A stretch of 64,000 nt of DNA from Oscheius sp. JU75 (Eukaryota > Nematoda > Chromadorea > Rhabditida > Rhabditidae), in contig JASJZC010000007.1 of NCBI GenBank assembly GCA_037178855.1, positions 10,044,001-10,108,000 on the forward strand. The letters are read 5' to 3'. Below are positions 1 through 21,002 of this stretch, piece after piece. A program made the translations under genes and the position numbers. Below the pieces are notes generated by a model. That model saw nothing but the letters and a program-made list of their open reading frames with translations. It did no database searches and was not told the origin of the DNA. How positions within the stretch are numbered: position 1 is the stretch's first letter; each line of letters opens with the position of its first letter.

Positions 1-3000
1 GGTTTCATCAGGTCGAGGACTATAGCTGCGAAACGTTGACTATCATCGGCATTGGGAACAGTATAACAGATGAGCTATTGTCACACTACTACAGCAAAGT
101 GACCACATATCTTTTCACCGTAACCGATCCTTATTGCTTGCCCCAACTATCGGTAAAAGTCAGATAATTTCAAAATGTCTCTTTAGGAATGCATTAAACC
201 GTGTGGACCCAAGAAGGCCAGCGAATGTCAAAAGATAGAGGATGCTGGAAGCTGTGGGAAGCCGACAACTGCTGCTCCAACTACAACGGTGGTCACAACT
301 TCTACAACGGTATATCGAAACCACTATGTTTTATGAGATATTTAGGAAAACCCTGTTGTGGTAGATTCTTGGCAAATGATTTACCTGTTTGCACTCTCTA
401 ATCGAACAACAAGCAGTGACTTTCAAAATGCCATCAAGTACATTGAGGAGCCATTGAAACAGTGTCTTGTATGTTAACTTATTGATATTTTACAGACTGT
501 CTTTTAGGAAGACAAGGTAAAAATTGCTATACGTTTTCTTGCTAGAGATAACAATGATTCTGGCTGGCTAATGGACGACAACTCTATTCATTCTCACCTT
601 GAAAATCTAAAATTCGACGAGGTTCTTCTGGATGCTTGTAAGTACTTTATAAGAGGGTTTCTGTCTCTGTCAGTAGATTCCTACAAAACCCTTTTCAGCC
701 CCAACAATCGACATCTACGACAACGTTACCTTGACATTGATTTTGAACGGTCTAGCTATTCACGTCGAAGCTCCACCAAGTGCCAATACTGAATCTCCGC
801 GTCTTGTCCTTCTTACCGATTTTGTTTCTCAGGTTCGTTTCACTTGTCAGGAAGTTCTTTTTTCTTGATAGGCTGTCAGAATGTGGTAGATAAGGGCCAT
901 CTTTTACAGTTACAATATCACCACTAATTACTAGAGTGTTGCCATGTCAAGTAAGTCAGGTCAAAAAGGTGTACATAACAATTTTCACGGTCCCCCTAGA
1001 GAGATGTGTGAGATTTCGTCCAAAGTTCAAATGGATACTAGAGAGATTAGGCCAGGTAGCTGAGACGATACGGGTGAGAATTAGTCTGTCCTACTTAGAG
1101 CTTCCATAATCTGACTAAACGGTCACTTATCCTATCGCCTGAACGAAATGGACGAGAACATCTGTGTATTCGGGATCCGTATTGATAGGTCTTACGAATT
1201 TGTACAACTTCCAGACTTTCATCGATGCCTACAACGCACCCGGAAGCAATCTTGTCAAAGATATGGTTGGAATCGACTTTTATATTTACTGCTTCGACGA
1301 GGTAGGACTTTACCCAGTTCGAAATAAATTGCTTAGACCATGCAGAGTGCTGCCCAGATTTACAAGAACAAGACCAATTTGAGAAAGAACTACATTCAAA
1401 CCGATCCCGGATTCTCTACCAGTAAAAGCTACCAAGTGGGGATCTGTAAGAAGCAAAGTAGGAAGTTTTCATGCTATACCATGCAGTGTTTTAGCTTCTC
1501 TACCTGTCATTATGCTTATAATTGTCGGTACTTGTGTAGGGGTGATGGTAATTCTGATCCTAATCACTATTCTCTACCGACAAAAATATATGTGGTCAGA
1601 GAAACTCAACAAGTTCAAAACAAGCCAGAGTGGCCGGTCTGGAGAGAAGGAAGAAGATGTGTATGAAAAAATTAAACTTTGTCACAAATTCTATTCAGCA
1701 TCGACTACTGGGAACTTTCATGGGAGAAGCTGATTGTTAAGAATGAAAGGCTTGGTCATGGAGCTTATGGACAGGTATTTAAAGGGAAACTCATCGGTCC
1801 ATCGCCAGGAATCGAAAAGTTTTACAGGGCAGAGGTAAGAAAACAGAGAGACAAAGAGACAGAGATCAGGTCGGCCAATATACGGACTGCGACTGTGCTG
1901 TCAAGATGCTCCCACGCTATGCTTCAGAAAATGCCAAGACTGAGTTCATGCACGAGATCCACCTAATGAAGACTCTCGGCATCAATGACAACATTGTCAA
2001 CATGCTTGGCTGCATCACTGCCGGAAAGTCTTGTCTCGTACTGGAATACTGTTCCAATCGGGACCTCCTAAGGTATCTGAAGCAAAAGAGAGTCGAGCTG
2101 GAAATCGTGAGAAGCCACTAATTCAAAACACTATCAATTTTCAGTCAAAGTCGATGGACGACCAAGTTGAACTTACAAAAGAACTACTTCATCTTGCTTG
2201 GCAAGTCGCTGGTGGGATGAATTTTCTTGGAGACAAGAATATAATTCATCGTGATTTGGCGGCCAGAAACATTCTCATATCTGGTCTCGAGGGGCTCAAA
2301 AATGCAAAGGTTTGATGCACATTTTATGTTATGTACATCTTTTTTAGATCGGTGACTTCGGTCTGGCCATGTCAGCTACTCCTGGCGAAAATGCTTTGTC
2401 TGCCTCAGGCCGTCTTCCAATCAAGTGGCTAGCATTGGAGAGTCTACAAAAAGAACAGTTTTCATTTAAAAGTGATGTGTAAGACCTCGGAATTCTCCTG
2501 CTAAAACTATTTTTCAGATGGTCTTTTGGCATAGTCCTTTTTGAGATGTACTCAATGGGAGAAATTCCGTTCGAGAGCGTCGAACCAATTGAACTGATAC
2601 CTCATTTGTTGCAAGGAAACAGGCCAAAACCGCCTCTTATAACTCCAGACAAGATGTAAGTTCGGCTTCCACTCTCTAATATTTCATCGTTTTAGTGCCG
2701 ACATGATGATGCAATGCTGGGACAAGAATCCCGATTCTCGACCCTCTTTCCGAGACATGCGCGACACTTTGATGACACTATTGGAGCAGGCCACAGAGGG
2801 CTACGGCTATCTCGCACTATTAAAAACGTCTGAGAACTATCGGGTGGTATCAGAAATTCACGAGGAAGATCTCAGCAAACCAGTAGACGACGTAAGATCT
2901 ATGGTTTAGGGGCTCATTGAAAGTTTAGTTCTATGCGGATGGTCCACCAGGAATGGCTGGAAATCCCGGTCCGTCAGCCGACATTGTCAGTCTGTCATCC

Positions 3001-3291
3001 GGGAAAACCTCGAACCATTCTCGCATCGATATTGACATTAGAGTTTCGAGGAGACAAAGTAGAATACGATCGAAAACGTTCAAAGGCAGCGATTCCGAAA
3101 ATGATGGTGGTGGTAAGACTATTGAGAGACATGTCTTACCAAGTTTAGAAAATAACGGAGCCGAGGAAAGTGTGGAGACGTGGGCGGCCAAGGTCCGAAG
3201 ACGGAAATCGCAGCTGGCCAACTTGAATCCCTTCCGGAAAATAGCCAGTCTGGCGAGAAGTACAAGTAAAGGAAGAACGGGATCAGTATAA
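1..3291 (+). CDS. Receptor tyrosine kinase, nematode KIN-16-like, 5' truncated
   Basis: The gene enters from the left edge. The first exon reads like the end of a von Willebrand A-type domain (a TIIGIGNSI stretch), followed by a Cys-containing segment and a Thr-rich linker. More extracellular exons follow, then one transmembrane helix at about 1497-1590 with a basic stop-transfer (LYRQKYMW). The kinase domain lies in exons from about 1710 to 2810: glycine loop GHGAYGQV (1753-1776), catalytic Lys in CAVKML (1903-1905), HRDLAARN (2247-2270) and DFG (2354-2362), with RPSFRDM near the end. A basic, serine-rich tail follows and stops at TAA 3289-3291. Introns are about 35-50 nt; the one at 1835-1869 is made of GAGACA-type repeats. 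Unusually, the activation loop (2363-2445) has no tyrosine and the APE motif reads ALE. Ligand unknown. The kinase call is certain; the subfamily is inferred. Confidence 0.88.
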
Positions 3292-3418
3292 GGAACAAAA
3301 CATGAACGATCTCCTGCCACACACACAGTCCTTTACATAATATGTGATGCTCGTATTCAGTCTGATTTTTACGGAGATTCGGTTACTAAAGCATAATGTC
3401 TGATTGTGCATATTTGAT

Positions 3419-3424
3419 AATAAA
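3419..3424 (+). promoter_or_regulatory. Polyadenylation signal of the receptor kinase
   Basis: An AATAAA lies 128 nt after the receptor kinase stop codon and 114 nt before the stop of the convergent collagen gene. The two genes are tail to tail with only 246 nt between stop codons. Confidence 0.55.
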
Positions 3425-3537
3425 TTTGAGAAGCCAGGTCACCTTTTAAGACCTAAGAATCTTTTTGGAAATATTTTCATCAAATTTCATTGTTCAAGTT
3501 TGAAAGACATTGTAAAAAGATATGTGTGATTGAGAGA

Positions 3538-4713
3538 TTATGCGGCCTTGGCCTGACGGTGGACCTTGCGATGCTTGGCCCGACGTCTACGGTAGTCTCC
3601 GGAGCTTGAATGACCAACCACAGGAGCTGAGGGAGCTGGAGCATGAGGGACAGCGGGAGGAACAGCAGAAGATCTAGAGGGGCAAGGGCAGTAGGCAGCA
3701 TCAGTTCCAGGTCCTCCAGCTTGACCAGGAGCTCCGGGCTGGCCATCTGTTCCGGGAGCACCAGGGTTACCAGCTGGACCAGCAGGTCCAGGAGCTCCGG
3801 CAGGTCCCTGTCCACCGCCTTGTCCAGGATGACCGGCCTGACCGGGAGCGCCAGCAGGTCCAGGTGCTCCAGCTGGTCCGGGCTGTCCGCGTCCTAAAGT
3901 GTGAGCTTTAGATATCGAAGTACAAGAAGACAGAGGGATAGAGAGACAGAGAGATTACTTACCTCTCTTTCCAGCCTTTCCAGCGGGTCCTGGTTGTCCA
4001 GCCTGACCAGGGCCTCCAGGTGCTCCCGCGTCTCCAGCGGGTCCGGGAGGTCCAGGTTTGCCAGGCGATCCAGCCCCAGCCTGTCCAGGCTGTCCGTCAG
4101 GTCCAGAAGGACCTGGAGCACCATCAGCACCCTTAGGTCCTTGAGGTCCTGCGGGACACTTAATACAACCCTTGAAGGTGAACATGTTTCCGACAAAGAT
4201 TCCGGCATTTCCATCCAGACCATCGTCACCTGTAACTTGTATTAGGATTGGGAAAACTGGGTCACCCGGGACTCGAATCCAAACAGTTTTCTTCGAAAAC
4301 CATTACTTTAAACACTGAGCTGTTGAACAACTCACCGTTCTCTCCATCCTCTCCAGGGTGTCCAGGTGTTCCAGGAGGTCCAGGAGGTCCAGCCGGACAG
4401 TTGTTCTTCCCGGCAGCGCATCCACACTGACTGGAAGCTTTCTTTGAGCGATGGAAAATATCTCTCTCGACTCTGGTTCTTGTCACACCGCTAGGATCAT
4501 GGAGCATCGACTTCCATGCCTCGTTGGAAATGGTCTGAATTGGGCAATAGACAAGTTTTTATCTTAAGAGCTCACATTGAATTCACCCAAATTTTTCAAC
4601 GACTCTTCGTAGAACACACTGATGTCATGGTAGACATAAACAACAGATGCGATAGCCGCAAAGAATACGAGACCGCTGGCAATTGAAGCTATTCCAACCG
4701 CACTTCGTAGCAT
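3538..4713 (-). CDS. Nematode cuticle collagen
   Basis: Structural protein of the extracellular cuticle. Exons 4576-4713, 4336-4534, 3963-4229 and 3538-3893 close exactly into 319 residues, a normal cuticle collagen size. Residues 1-46 hold the conserved N-terminal hydrophobic segment ([19 protein letters not shown]), i.e. the nematode cuticle collagen N-terminal domain. A basic stretch, TRTRVER, is a likely subtilisin-type processing site. A Cys cluster ([10 protein letters not shown]) precedes a short Gly-X-Y block. After a non-helical gap with CIKCPAG there are two longer Gly-X-Y blocks separated by an exon join, and the end carries CPCPSR and a basic tail. A TATA box lies upstream. The individual collagen cannot be named from sequence alone. 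Confidence 0.95.
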
Positions 4714-4819
4714 CTCGAAAGCTGTGATTGTGGTTGTGGGCAGGGTCAAGACAATGAGTCTGTGTGTCTTAATTAGAAAACAAGAGGGGAGACGCCGTGA
4801 CAATTGCCCGCACTGTTAC

Positions 4820-4831
4820 CTTTTATATACA
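4820..4831 (-). promoter_or_regulatory. TATA box of the collagen gene
   Basis: On the minus strand this reads GTATATAAAAGG, about 107 nt before the collagen ATG. A strong TATA element is usual for moult-cycle cuticle collagen genes. The rest of 4714-5067 holds no coding signal I can support and is probably the collagen promoter. Confidence 0.65.
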
Positions 4832-5067
4832 TGCCCGGTGAACATGTTGTAACACCTTTTGGTTCGGAGTGTGGCACCTCTCCTCGGAAAAAAGTTTCGC
4901 GTGCCGCCTTCATTTCGATCCAATATCCCCGCAGTAGTGATCACATGGTGGTAAAACACAAAGTGTAGCCAAAAAGGTCAACCCGTTCTTTTTTTGCCCG
5001 CGGGCGGACAATTTGATGAGTTAATTCGATGTCTCTTGGCCAAGGTCAATTGCAAATAAATACTTTA

Positions 5068-5465
5068 TTACTCAGTTTTCTTAGCCTCCTCGGTCTCGGC
5101 CTCATTCATGACAAAACTCTCGTCACACATGTCTTCGTATTCTTCAGTGTAGTCGTTCAAATTCTCAGACCAATCTCCAAAGGGTTCTCCTGAAATTTCT
5201 CACTTTTTGGGTCTCAGGGTAAACTACCATTCCTGTCGATCGTCTCGAAACCATCATCCACTTCCTCCTCATCAGAACCCTTGGTATGATAAGGGATCTG
5301 TAAGTTGGAACAGGCTGGGGCCATTCTATAACGTTGTGTTTCAAAATAGGGAGAGGGAAGTTCAAAATCAGCATTGTTATCTAACACGAAGTGCTGTTTA
5401 CAAGTTAAGGATGACTGTTTATGGTTTCCGAGAATGAAGACACGTTTGGTTGCAGGACAGAACAA
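5068..5465 (-). CDS. Small acidic protein of unknown function
   Basis: The last two exons are well supported: about 5224 upward and 5068-5189, joined across a roughly 35-nt GT-AG intron. They encode a strongly acidic C-terminal half (GSDEEEVDDGFETIDRNG, then DYTEEYEDMCDE) ending TEEAKKTE before a TAA at 5068-5070. The stop overlaps an AATAAA on the same strand. The start is uncertain: Met codons at 5463-5465 and just before APACSNL are both possible, and an acceptor-like TTACAG precedes IPYHTKG, so part of the upstream frame could be intron. No domain recognised. The acidic tail could be a binding or localisation segment, but that is a guess. Confidence 0.5.
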
Positions 5466-5695
5466 TGGTAGAGACTTGGAAAGAAAAACAGAAGCTGAAA
5501 AGTCCAGGAATGGTCAGTCGGATGGCCAGATGGCCAGAACAAAAAATGAATCATGTGCGGACCTCGACAGTTCTCTGGCTGATGAATAAGTGAGGGAAAG
5601 GCCATAAGTTTTCCACCCGTATAACCTCTCTCTCACTGTTTTGTCTGCACCTGGCAGAGTACTGTTTCCATGTCCAAAATCGCCGAACGAAACCT

Positions 5696-5737
5696 AATGA
5701 TATTATGCTACAGAATTTCCTGTAGCACAATATCATT
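5696..5737. other. Strong hairpin, 18-bp stem and 6-nt loop
   Basis: AATGATATTATGCTACAG (5696-5713), loop AATTTC, then its reverse complement with one mismatch (5720-5737). On the plus strand a run of T and a CAG follow about 15-20 nt later. It lies in the 5466-6118 stretch, which otherwise contains only short ORFs I cannot support as genes. It could be a small foldback element, a recombination scar or a structured RNA. Confidence 0.7.
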
Positions 5738-6118
5738 TATCACAAAAGTTTTTTTTTCAGATGAACCCTTCTCTACGTATTCTCTTTGTCTCTGTATTAG
5801 AGACGTACGGAACACAGTTCCAGTTGACCCGCAGTTAGCCCTTCCTTTGTTAGCGGGGGTAATATCATGATGACACCAATGACTACGAAAAAACACGTTC
5901 CGCTTCACACTTTTCTTTGGTCAAAGAACGGGAACAGCCGTACGTTTTTTTTCATGGCTACTTACTTTTCGCAGTATCGGCAAGTACTGCCTTTATTTGA
6001 TAGCAAATCCTTCTGTTAGGCTACTTAGCCCAATTCACATCTTCACCATGCCCTTTCTCAAAAAGAGGTTCTGCCCTTTCAGCTTGCCAAGTAGAGTAGA
6101 GACGCTCCATTGGAACTT

Positions 6119-6322
6119 TCAGTCGTCACATATTGAGATCTGAATCAGAATCCCGTCTGGGTGCAAAGTAAAGGTAGATTTTCTATCCGAATCAATAGTA
6201 GAGTTTCTTGAGGAGCTCTGCGAATCAAGCTCCTGCGGGATATTGAGACCCCGACCATTGCGGAGGCTTTCTGAGAGGGCAGATCGCAAGGCATACGTTC
6301 CAAAGCTACTCAACCTTTTCTA
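6119..6322 (-). CDS. Possible terminal exon of unknown protein
   Basis: An open frame of about 68 codons follows a TTTCTAG acceptor at about 6323 on the minus strand. It begins KRLSSFGTYALRS, is rich in Ser and charged residues, and ends ISICDD before a TGA. It lies 320 nt downstream of the chemoreceptor stop on the same strand. It could be an alternative cytoplasmic tail exon of that receptor or the last exon of an unrecognised gene, but I found no phase-compatible donor. Low confidence. Confidence 0.25.
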
Positions 6323-6641
6323 GAAACGGTGCAAAGTGACAGAGAAAAACACGAAATCTGAAAGATGATTGAAAGGAACATGACCACTAGTGGCGGTGTT
6401 GGAAAGCCCCTTTATTCCAACTGAACTTTGCCTTTGAAACTCATTTTTGATAGTTAAGTTTCTTCTTATAAAAAATTTTATTTAAAAGCAAAGTCGTATA
6501 CAAGGAATTCTGTTAACAAAGAGTCTTCTCAAGCCGTGGGATATCTGGAAGGTATCTCCTGGGGAACAGGCGTAACTCCATTGCCTGCAACTGCAATAAC
6601 GTGCTCGTCTGGTGGTTCGGATGTGCTGTCACCGGAAAGAT

Positions 6642-8441
6642 CTATTTATCATTGTTAAAAAAATTTTGTAGCGTACAAAGTTTTTTGAAGGGTGTGGTGA
6701 CCAGTCTGCGAAACTCGCGATTGAATGAAATGATGATGATCCTGAACAATGTGACCATCAGAGATGACCCTTACCCATCTAGAGTATGCACAGTAATCCA
6801 TGCTACAGTCGTAAGAGAAAAGATGACCCAACGAGCTTCAAACTTCCACGCATAGATGAAGTAAGTGAGAAGCTCGACTATGAAAACTATTCCTTGAAGG
6901 CAAGCCTGCTTCAAGAAATTGACTTCCCTCTTTCTGCGCTTGCGTTGCATTTGGGAACTGATTGAGACCTGAAAAGAGACTACTTCATGGACTCTGTCTC
7001 TTTGTCTTCGTCTCTTTGTCTCTTGGTTTTTCTGTCTCTCTGTTTTTTCTTTCACAGTACGTGGTTTGCAGTACTGTGAACAATATAGATGGTATAAAGG
7101 TCAACGACTCCTATAACAGCAACAATTCCGATATCCTTATAGAAGTCAATATTCCAGGATATGAAGTTGCAAACCTAGACAAAACGGGATGCATTTAAAC
7201 TGAGAAACCAACATCACTTGTTGTGAAGATAAAGGCCCAAAACTGGTTCGAGAAGTAGAGGTCACAGATATCTGGAACCAAAGTTTTAATTAGATCCAAT
7301 ACAATCCTTACTAAGCTTGTAGAAACAGATAGCAGTAATTGTTGCCACAGTCCATGAGAATCCGATACAGAGCTGGGTGTTTCGCTTGCTAAAATTGTCT
7401 GCTACACTCTATGTTATAGCAACCTGTCCCAATCTTTTGCTGGTCCGGACCATCTGAATGGTATAGTACTCCTCAAGTTCTATCGCTACCTGCCATCAGA
7501 TGTGACTACTCTCATGCCGAGACGGCATGGGTGGAGCTCAACTTGGGGGATGTGTCGAACTCCCAGTTCAATGTAGTTTTTTCCCTACTCTACGAGTACA
7601 ATAAACGGGGAGGGTCATCTGAAACCGAGCTCAAGCATGTCATCTCAGACGATCTCAAGCTCTCCACATTTAAAACAACTGTCTGTCTCTCTAGTCTACA
7701 TTAGTATAACAGATTACTGTATCTGTATAATTATGATATTATTACTGTATAATTCCACGTCAACAATGTATTTTAGGCTTGAAATGATGCCAAAATTGGA
7801 CATTTGCATGAAATTATTATAAAAACAAACTATGGGTATCCTTAACTGGGAATGCGTTACCGTAATAAAAAAATTGCCTGACTCACCTGAAAATCTGGTC
7901 GTACTGAAGCGGATATACGATGGCAACGAGGCGGTTGAGGGAGATAAATAGATGAGACCAGATGCAAATGTCGTAGCAGATAAGGATAATGAATCCAGCA
8001 TGGACGGAATTAGAAATCATCCACCCATTATCACTTAATGCACGATTTTTAGACACTGATCTTTGCGACTTACAACATCATCATTGGTGCAAAGTAGACG
8101 GCAAAGATGGTACAGAGGATGGTTTCGGCAACGGATTGTGAAGCTGTCAACTTTCCGAACGGATTGTTCATCTGTTTTAAAGTTATTGGTATAAATTCGA
8201 AGAGTCATACCGTAGGCAACTTGCTGGTAAAGAAGGCTACAGTAAAATTTGCGCCAACTCCAATGAAACTTAGCTGAAGTCTACATTAGTGCCTCAAGTT
8301 TTTCAGTGCTAAAGCTATTTTTTTGGCATTTGGCACGAGTTTGAGATAAAAATTCAATGTTCAACCAACCAAGAATATGATGATTGCTGCTATTTGGTTG
8401 CCATATAAAACCACCGTTGGCTGGGTCTCGATATAAGTCAT
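6642..8441 (-). CDS. Serpentine chemoreceptor, SRX class
   Basis: A seven-transmembrane receptor probably acting in chemosensory neurons. Nine exons close exactly into 307 residues: 8370-8441, 8211-8273, 8074-8171, 7887-8033, 7312-7388, 7213-7271, 7061-7174, 6775-6968 and 6642-6741. SRX hallmarks visible are NPFGKLTASQS at the TM1-TM2 loop, LNRLVAIVYPLQY at the end of TM3, KREVNFLKQACLQGIVF entering TM6, and WITVHTLDG with a short basic tail after TM7. The start is the ATG 2 nt after a TTTCAG, a likely trans-splice acceptor. Introns are mostly 35-100 nt, except 498 nt between exons 4 and 5. One intron (6969-7060) contains GAGACA-type repeats. The promoter is duplicated in inverted orientation downstream of 9080. 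SRX versus a closely related class is the only ambiguity. Confidence 0.9.
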
Positions 8442-9270
8442 ATCTGAAATGTGACTAATTCGCCTGCACTTGACAATAATTTCAATATAAAAATAATTTA
8501 ATCAAAGAACGGCAAATTAATTTTTGTTCTTTTACTTCATATTCTGATTGCCACCTAACGTTGATGAGTAAGCTTATATAAAAGTTGTATTGTCTTCAAT
8601 AGGGACAGAGATGAGAAAGTTAGAAGGCGCGTATTAAGCGACAAAATCGGCTAGACAAGGAAAACTTAAGCTTTTGAATCACAAAACGAAGGAAGCCGAT
8701 ATTGTGCAGGCAGATAGAGTGAACAAAGTTCTATAGGATAAGGATATTAGGGGTATACAGGGAGATGTTTTACCACAAAATGCCGTGTAAAAAAACACAA
8801 AAAAAATGCAAAAGTGATGAAGTAGTGTCGACTCGTAATTCTAGGCAAGTAATTCAAAACGGGTAATACCGGCCTTTTATATGGTTGATATGAGCCAGAA
8901 AATCAGATCTGTACAATAGATTCACGGGGCGGCACGTCCGTGTTTCAAATACTATATAGTACTATATAGATATCCGATTCACTTCAAAGAAAGGATTAAA
9001 AACGAGTACATAAGGCAAGCTCCATCCAGCTTCTGTTAATTAAAAGCTCATGTTTTTTGTTTCATGTACTAGCCAGCCATACATAACTTTTATAAGCTTA
9101 CTCATCAACGTTAGGTGGCAATCAGAACATGAAGTAAAGAAGAAAGAAAATATAAAAAAATAAATTTGCCGTCCTGTGATTAAGTTACTTCTATATTGAA
9201 ATTATTGTCAAGTGCAGGCGAATGAGTCAAATTTCAGATAAGATGACTTATATCGAGACTCAGCCAACGA
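8410..9270. repeat. Inverted duplication of the chemoreceptor 5' end
   Basis: About 180 nt running from roughly 8590 down to 8410 on the minus strand reappears on the plus strand at about 9080-9270, separated by roughly 490 nt. The arms share long identical blocks (for example CTCATCAACGTTAGGTGGCA and ATTGAAATTATTGTCAAGTG) and differ by scattered substitutions and small indels. Each arm runs from promoter sequence into the first codons MTYIETQPT. The central 8595-9075 contains nothing I can call a gene. Confidence 0.88.
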
Positions 9271-9275
9271 TGTGG
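9243..9275 (+). pseudogene. Truncated SRX exon-1 copy
   Basis: After the duplicated upstream region the plus strand carries an ATG followed by the same codons as the intact receptor (TYIETQPT), then sequence that no longer matches the transmembrane segment. The 5' leader has 3 extra nt relative to the functional copy. No later SRX exons follow on this strand, so this is a promoter-plus-start fragment rather than a receptor gene. Confidence 0.7.
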
Positions 9276-9784
9276 TTTCAAATAATTCGTGTACACCCTC
9301 TGTATATTACAACTTCCTCATAACAGTCCTCATTCTAGAATCAAACCATACTACAGCTTAGTCAGAATGTAGGATTGTAGCAGCCACAAAAGATATGAAG
9401 CTTGAATTGTCTACATTTTTCAAGTAGCGTATACTTTAGTCTTCTATAGTACATCCCTCTACTTTTAGATTATAAGAATGTTCGGAGGTTTATGTCACGT
9501 TGTCACATACTAGAAATATGTTGGAGTTTAATTGCCACAATAGTACAATAATTGGCATTCCGGGAGAAAAACCATGTCCCTGAAGTGCTTCACTATGTGT
9601 ATCACCGTCTGGATACAAATGTTGCCAAGATAAGATAAGTCTTTCGGACCTTCGAATGTTCTTCTGACTGAATAGGTGTTTTGAGTTAAGACAGTATGTC
9701 CAGCCCGGCAACCAAGGTCTGTTGACAGGGTTATCTCTTACAGACAATAATGGCTTGGTTGGGTGTGTGCGGGGGGCAACTATA

Positions 9785-10000
9785 CAGTGTGTCAAGAAAG
9801 TATAGATACCACTGCAATTTCACCCGTTTGAATGATCCTTTACGTTTTCAAAGTTTGTGAGCATGTCAGTTCGATAGAAGACGACAGAAAACCTCCATAA
9901 AAATTTTAACATTGAGCATTTACTGTTTGGTGGCGCGATTCCAGGCGGAAGTTCAAAATCCTCTGTCAAGAAAGTATAGATACTCTCTCAAAACCCTAAG
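9785..10000. mobile_element. Tc1/mariner-like relic, direct repeats
   Basis: TATACAGTGTGTCAAG opens at about 9783: a TA dinucleotide followed by CAGTGTGTCAAGAAAGTAT, which resembles the terminal repeat of Tc1/mariner elements. GTCAAGAAAGTATAGATAC occurs again at about 9966, in the same orientation. I did not find an inverted partner downstream, and the intervening short frame is not a recognisable transposase. Probably a decayed or nested element end. The surrounding 9290-10454 holds no supportable gene. Confidence 0.4.
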
Positions 10001-10454
10001 TATCTTGTTTCGAAAATGGCTAATATTGTGGACAAAAACTCAAAATGGATCCATCAATATAGCTGCATCATCCAAACGTCAAAAAAATGACTTTTTTCAA
10101 AGTGCTCGAAACCAAACTTTTTTTGGCCAAAAAAGCCTCAGTGGTTTCACTGGGACAAAAGCAAAGCTCTAGAGCGTATCCAAAGTTTACTTGCCACCTA
10201 ATTTAAGCAATAACTTTTTCTGAGCAACACAAGTTCATACAATAAACATATTTATGTCATGAAATGTCACAATCACTTGATTCTCCTACATAACTACAGT
10301 TTTTTCTTTCTATTGCACTTGCATACCGTCATACCCATAGATTAAGTGCTACATCGAAACCGGCATGAAGCTGAGACAGAAAAAAAATATCACACACTTT
10401 ACAAGTGGAGCACATCAGGATTTTGACTGGAAGGCATTAAAGTCCATTTTAAGT

Positions 10455-19829
<9,375 letters not shown>

Positions 19830-21002
19830 ATCAAGAGCATACCTGAACCTAACATAAAGTAGCTATAAAACAAGAAGAAGTGATATACTAGGCATGAAAA
19901 AAGCCAGAAAATCAATGTGCACAGTTAATGGAATCGTTTTAATCTGATCAAACTAGTACTAAGCGAAAGGCAGACGGCAATTAAGCGGACTCGGGCAATT
20001 CTACGCTTCACTTCTTCCAGCATTCTTCAATGTGTTTCAAGTGCCGCAAACATGCTAAAATTTCTGGTTGAAAGGCTTAGAAAAGAGATGAACAGACCTT
20101 TTTTCTGCGGATATTCAGGCGCGGAAAAGATGAAACAGCCTACGACTGAGGGTATTCCCTGGAGATGCGATAAGGAACGATGTGCCCCGGCTTCACATCT
20201 GTTTATTTGTGCGTGGGACATTGACTCATCCTGAAATCTGTCATTTTATTGAAAGGTAAGCAATAAAGCTCACAGAAATCGATAGCAGCTCGGGTCATTA
20301 GGACAAGGTTCAAACCTCCCCCAGTAATCCACTTGCTAATTCCCGCCGCCACAGCTATTCACAAGTTGGTCTCCCAGGGAAAGTCAGCTGAAAATTGGGC
20401 CAATAAGCTCGGCTCGGATGCGGCATTTGCATGCGTTTAGTTTTGGAAAAAGAAGTAGAAGATGTATGAGAATGAGGAGCAGATGTTTTAAGATCAAAGG
20501 GACGATAACATTTTAGTAATAAGGTCAGATACTGCTGGGCAAACAAGTCTGTGAACTCCGAGAGGGATCCAAGTCACTGAACTTGACCAGTTTTTCGATA
20601 ATTTGCATGTCATAGCACTTAATTGACTCCTGTAACGAATTTCTGCAATACATGGACAGAAATCACTAAATCTTGGTGCGATGTTGTCGAATCATCTAAA
20701 ACCGAGGATTTGAAGTTTTCTACTTGATATTTGAGTTCCTGACTATGGTTTTCGTCTGGAAAATCCCCATGAAGTCGAAAAAATGCATGAAAAAAACTTG
20801 AAATGACAGTATTGACGACAAAAATAGGTTTCCACCACGAATCTCTGATATTGCTGGCAATATGGCTATTGTCATATCAAATGGGTCAGATTTTTAAGTC
20901 GATACTTCGGTGAAAGAACCACACTTTTTATCAATACATGCAAAGAACCCATATTTTATTCCCATGCAATCAAAACCCGCAAAACCAACTTTGTTCTTCT
21001 CT
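19830..21002. other. Intergenic region HEATR5 / SAYSD1
   Basis: No gene supportable. It holds the presumed HEATR5 promoter (19830-20200), with several short frames of 60-75 codons on both strands that lack family resemblance or splice context. Confidence 0.5.

Noticed and set aside
3600-4245. Long plus-strand open frames rich in Ser/Arg and minus-strand Leu-rich frames
   Set aside because: These are shadows of the collagen Gly-X-Y reading frame, whose composition keeps other frames open.
4250-4340. tRNA gene suggested by a GGATTCGAGTCCC box on the minus strand
   Set aside because: It lies in a collagen intron, and the upstream sequence has no A box and cannot form acceptor and anticodon stems.
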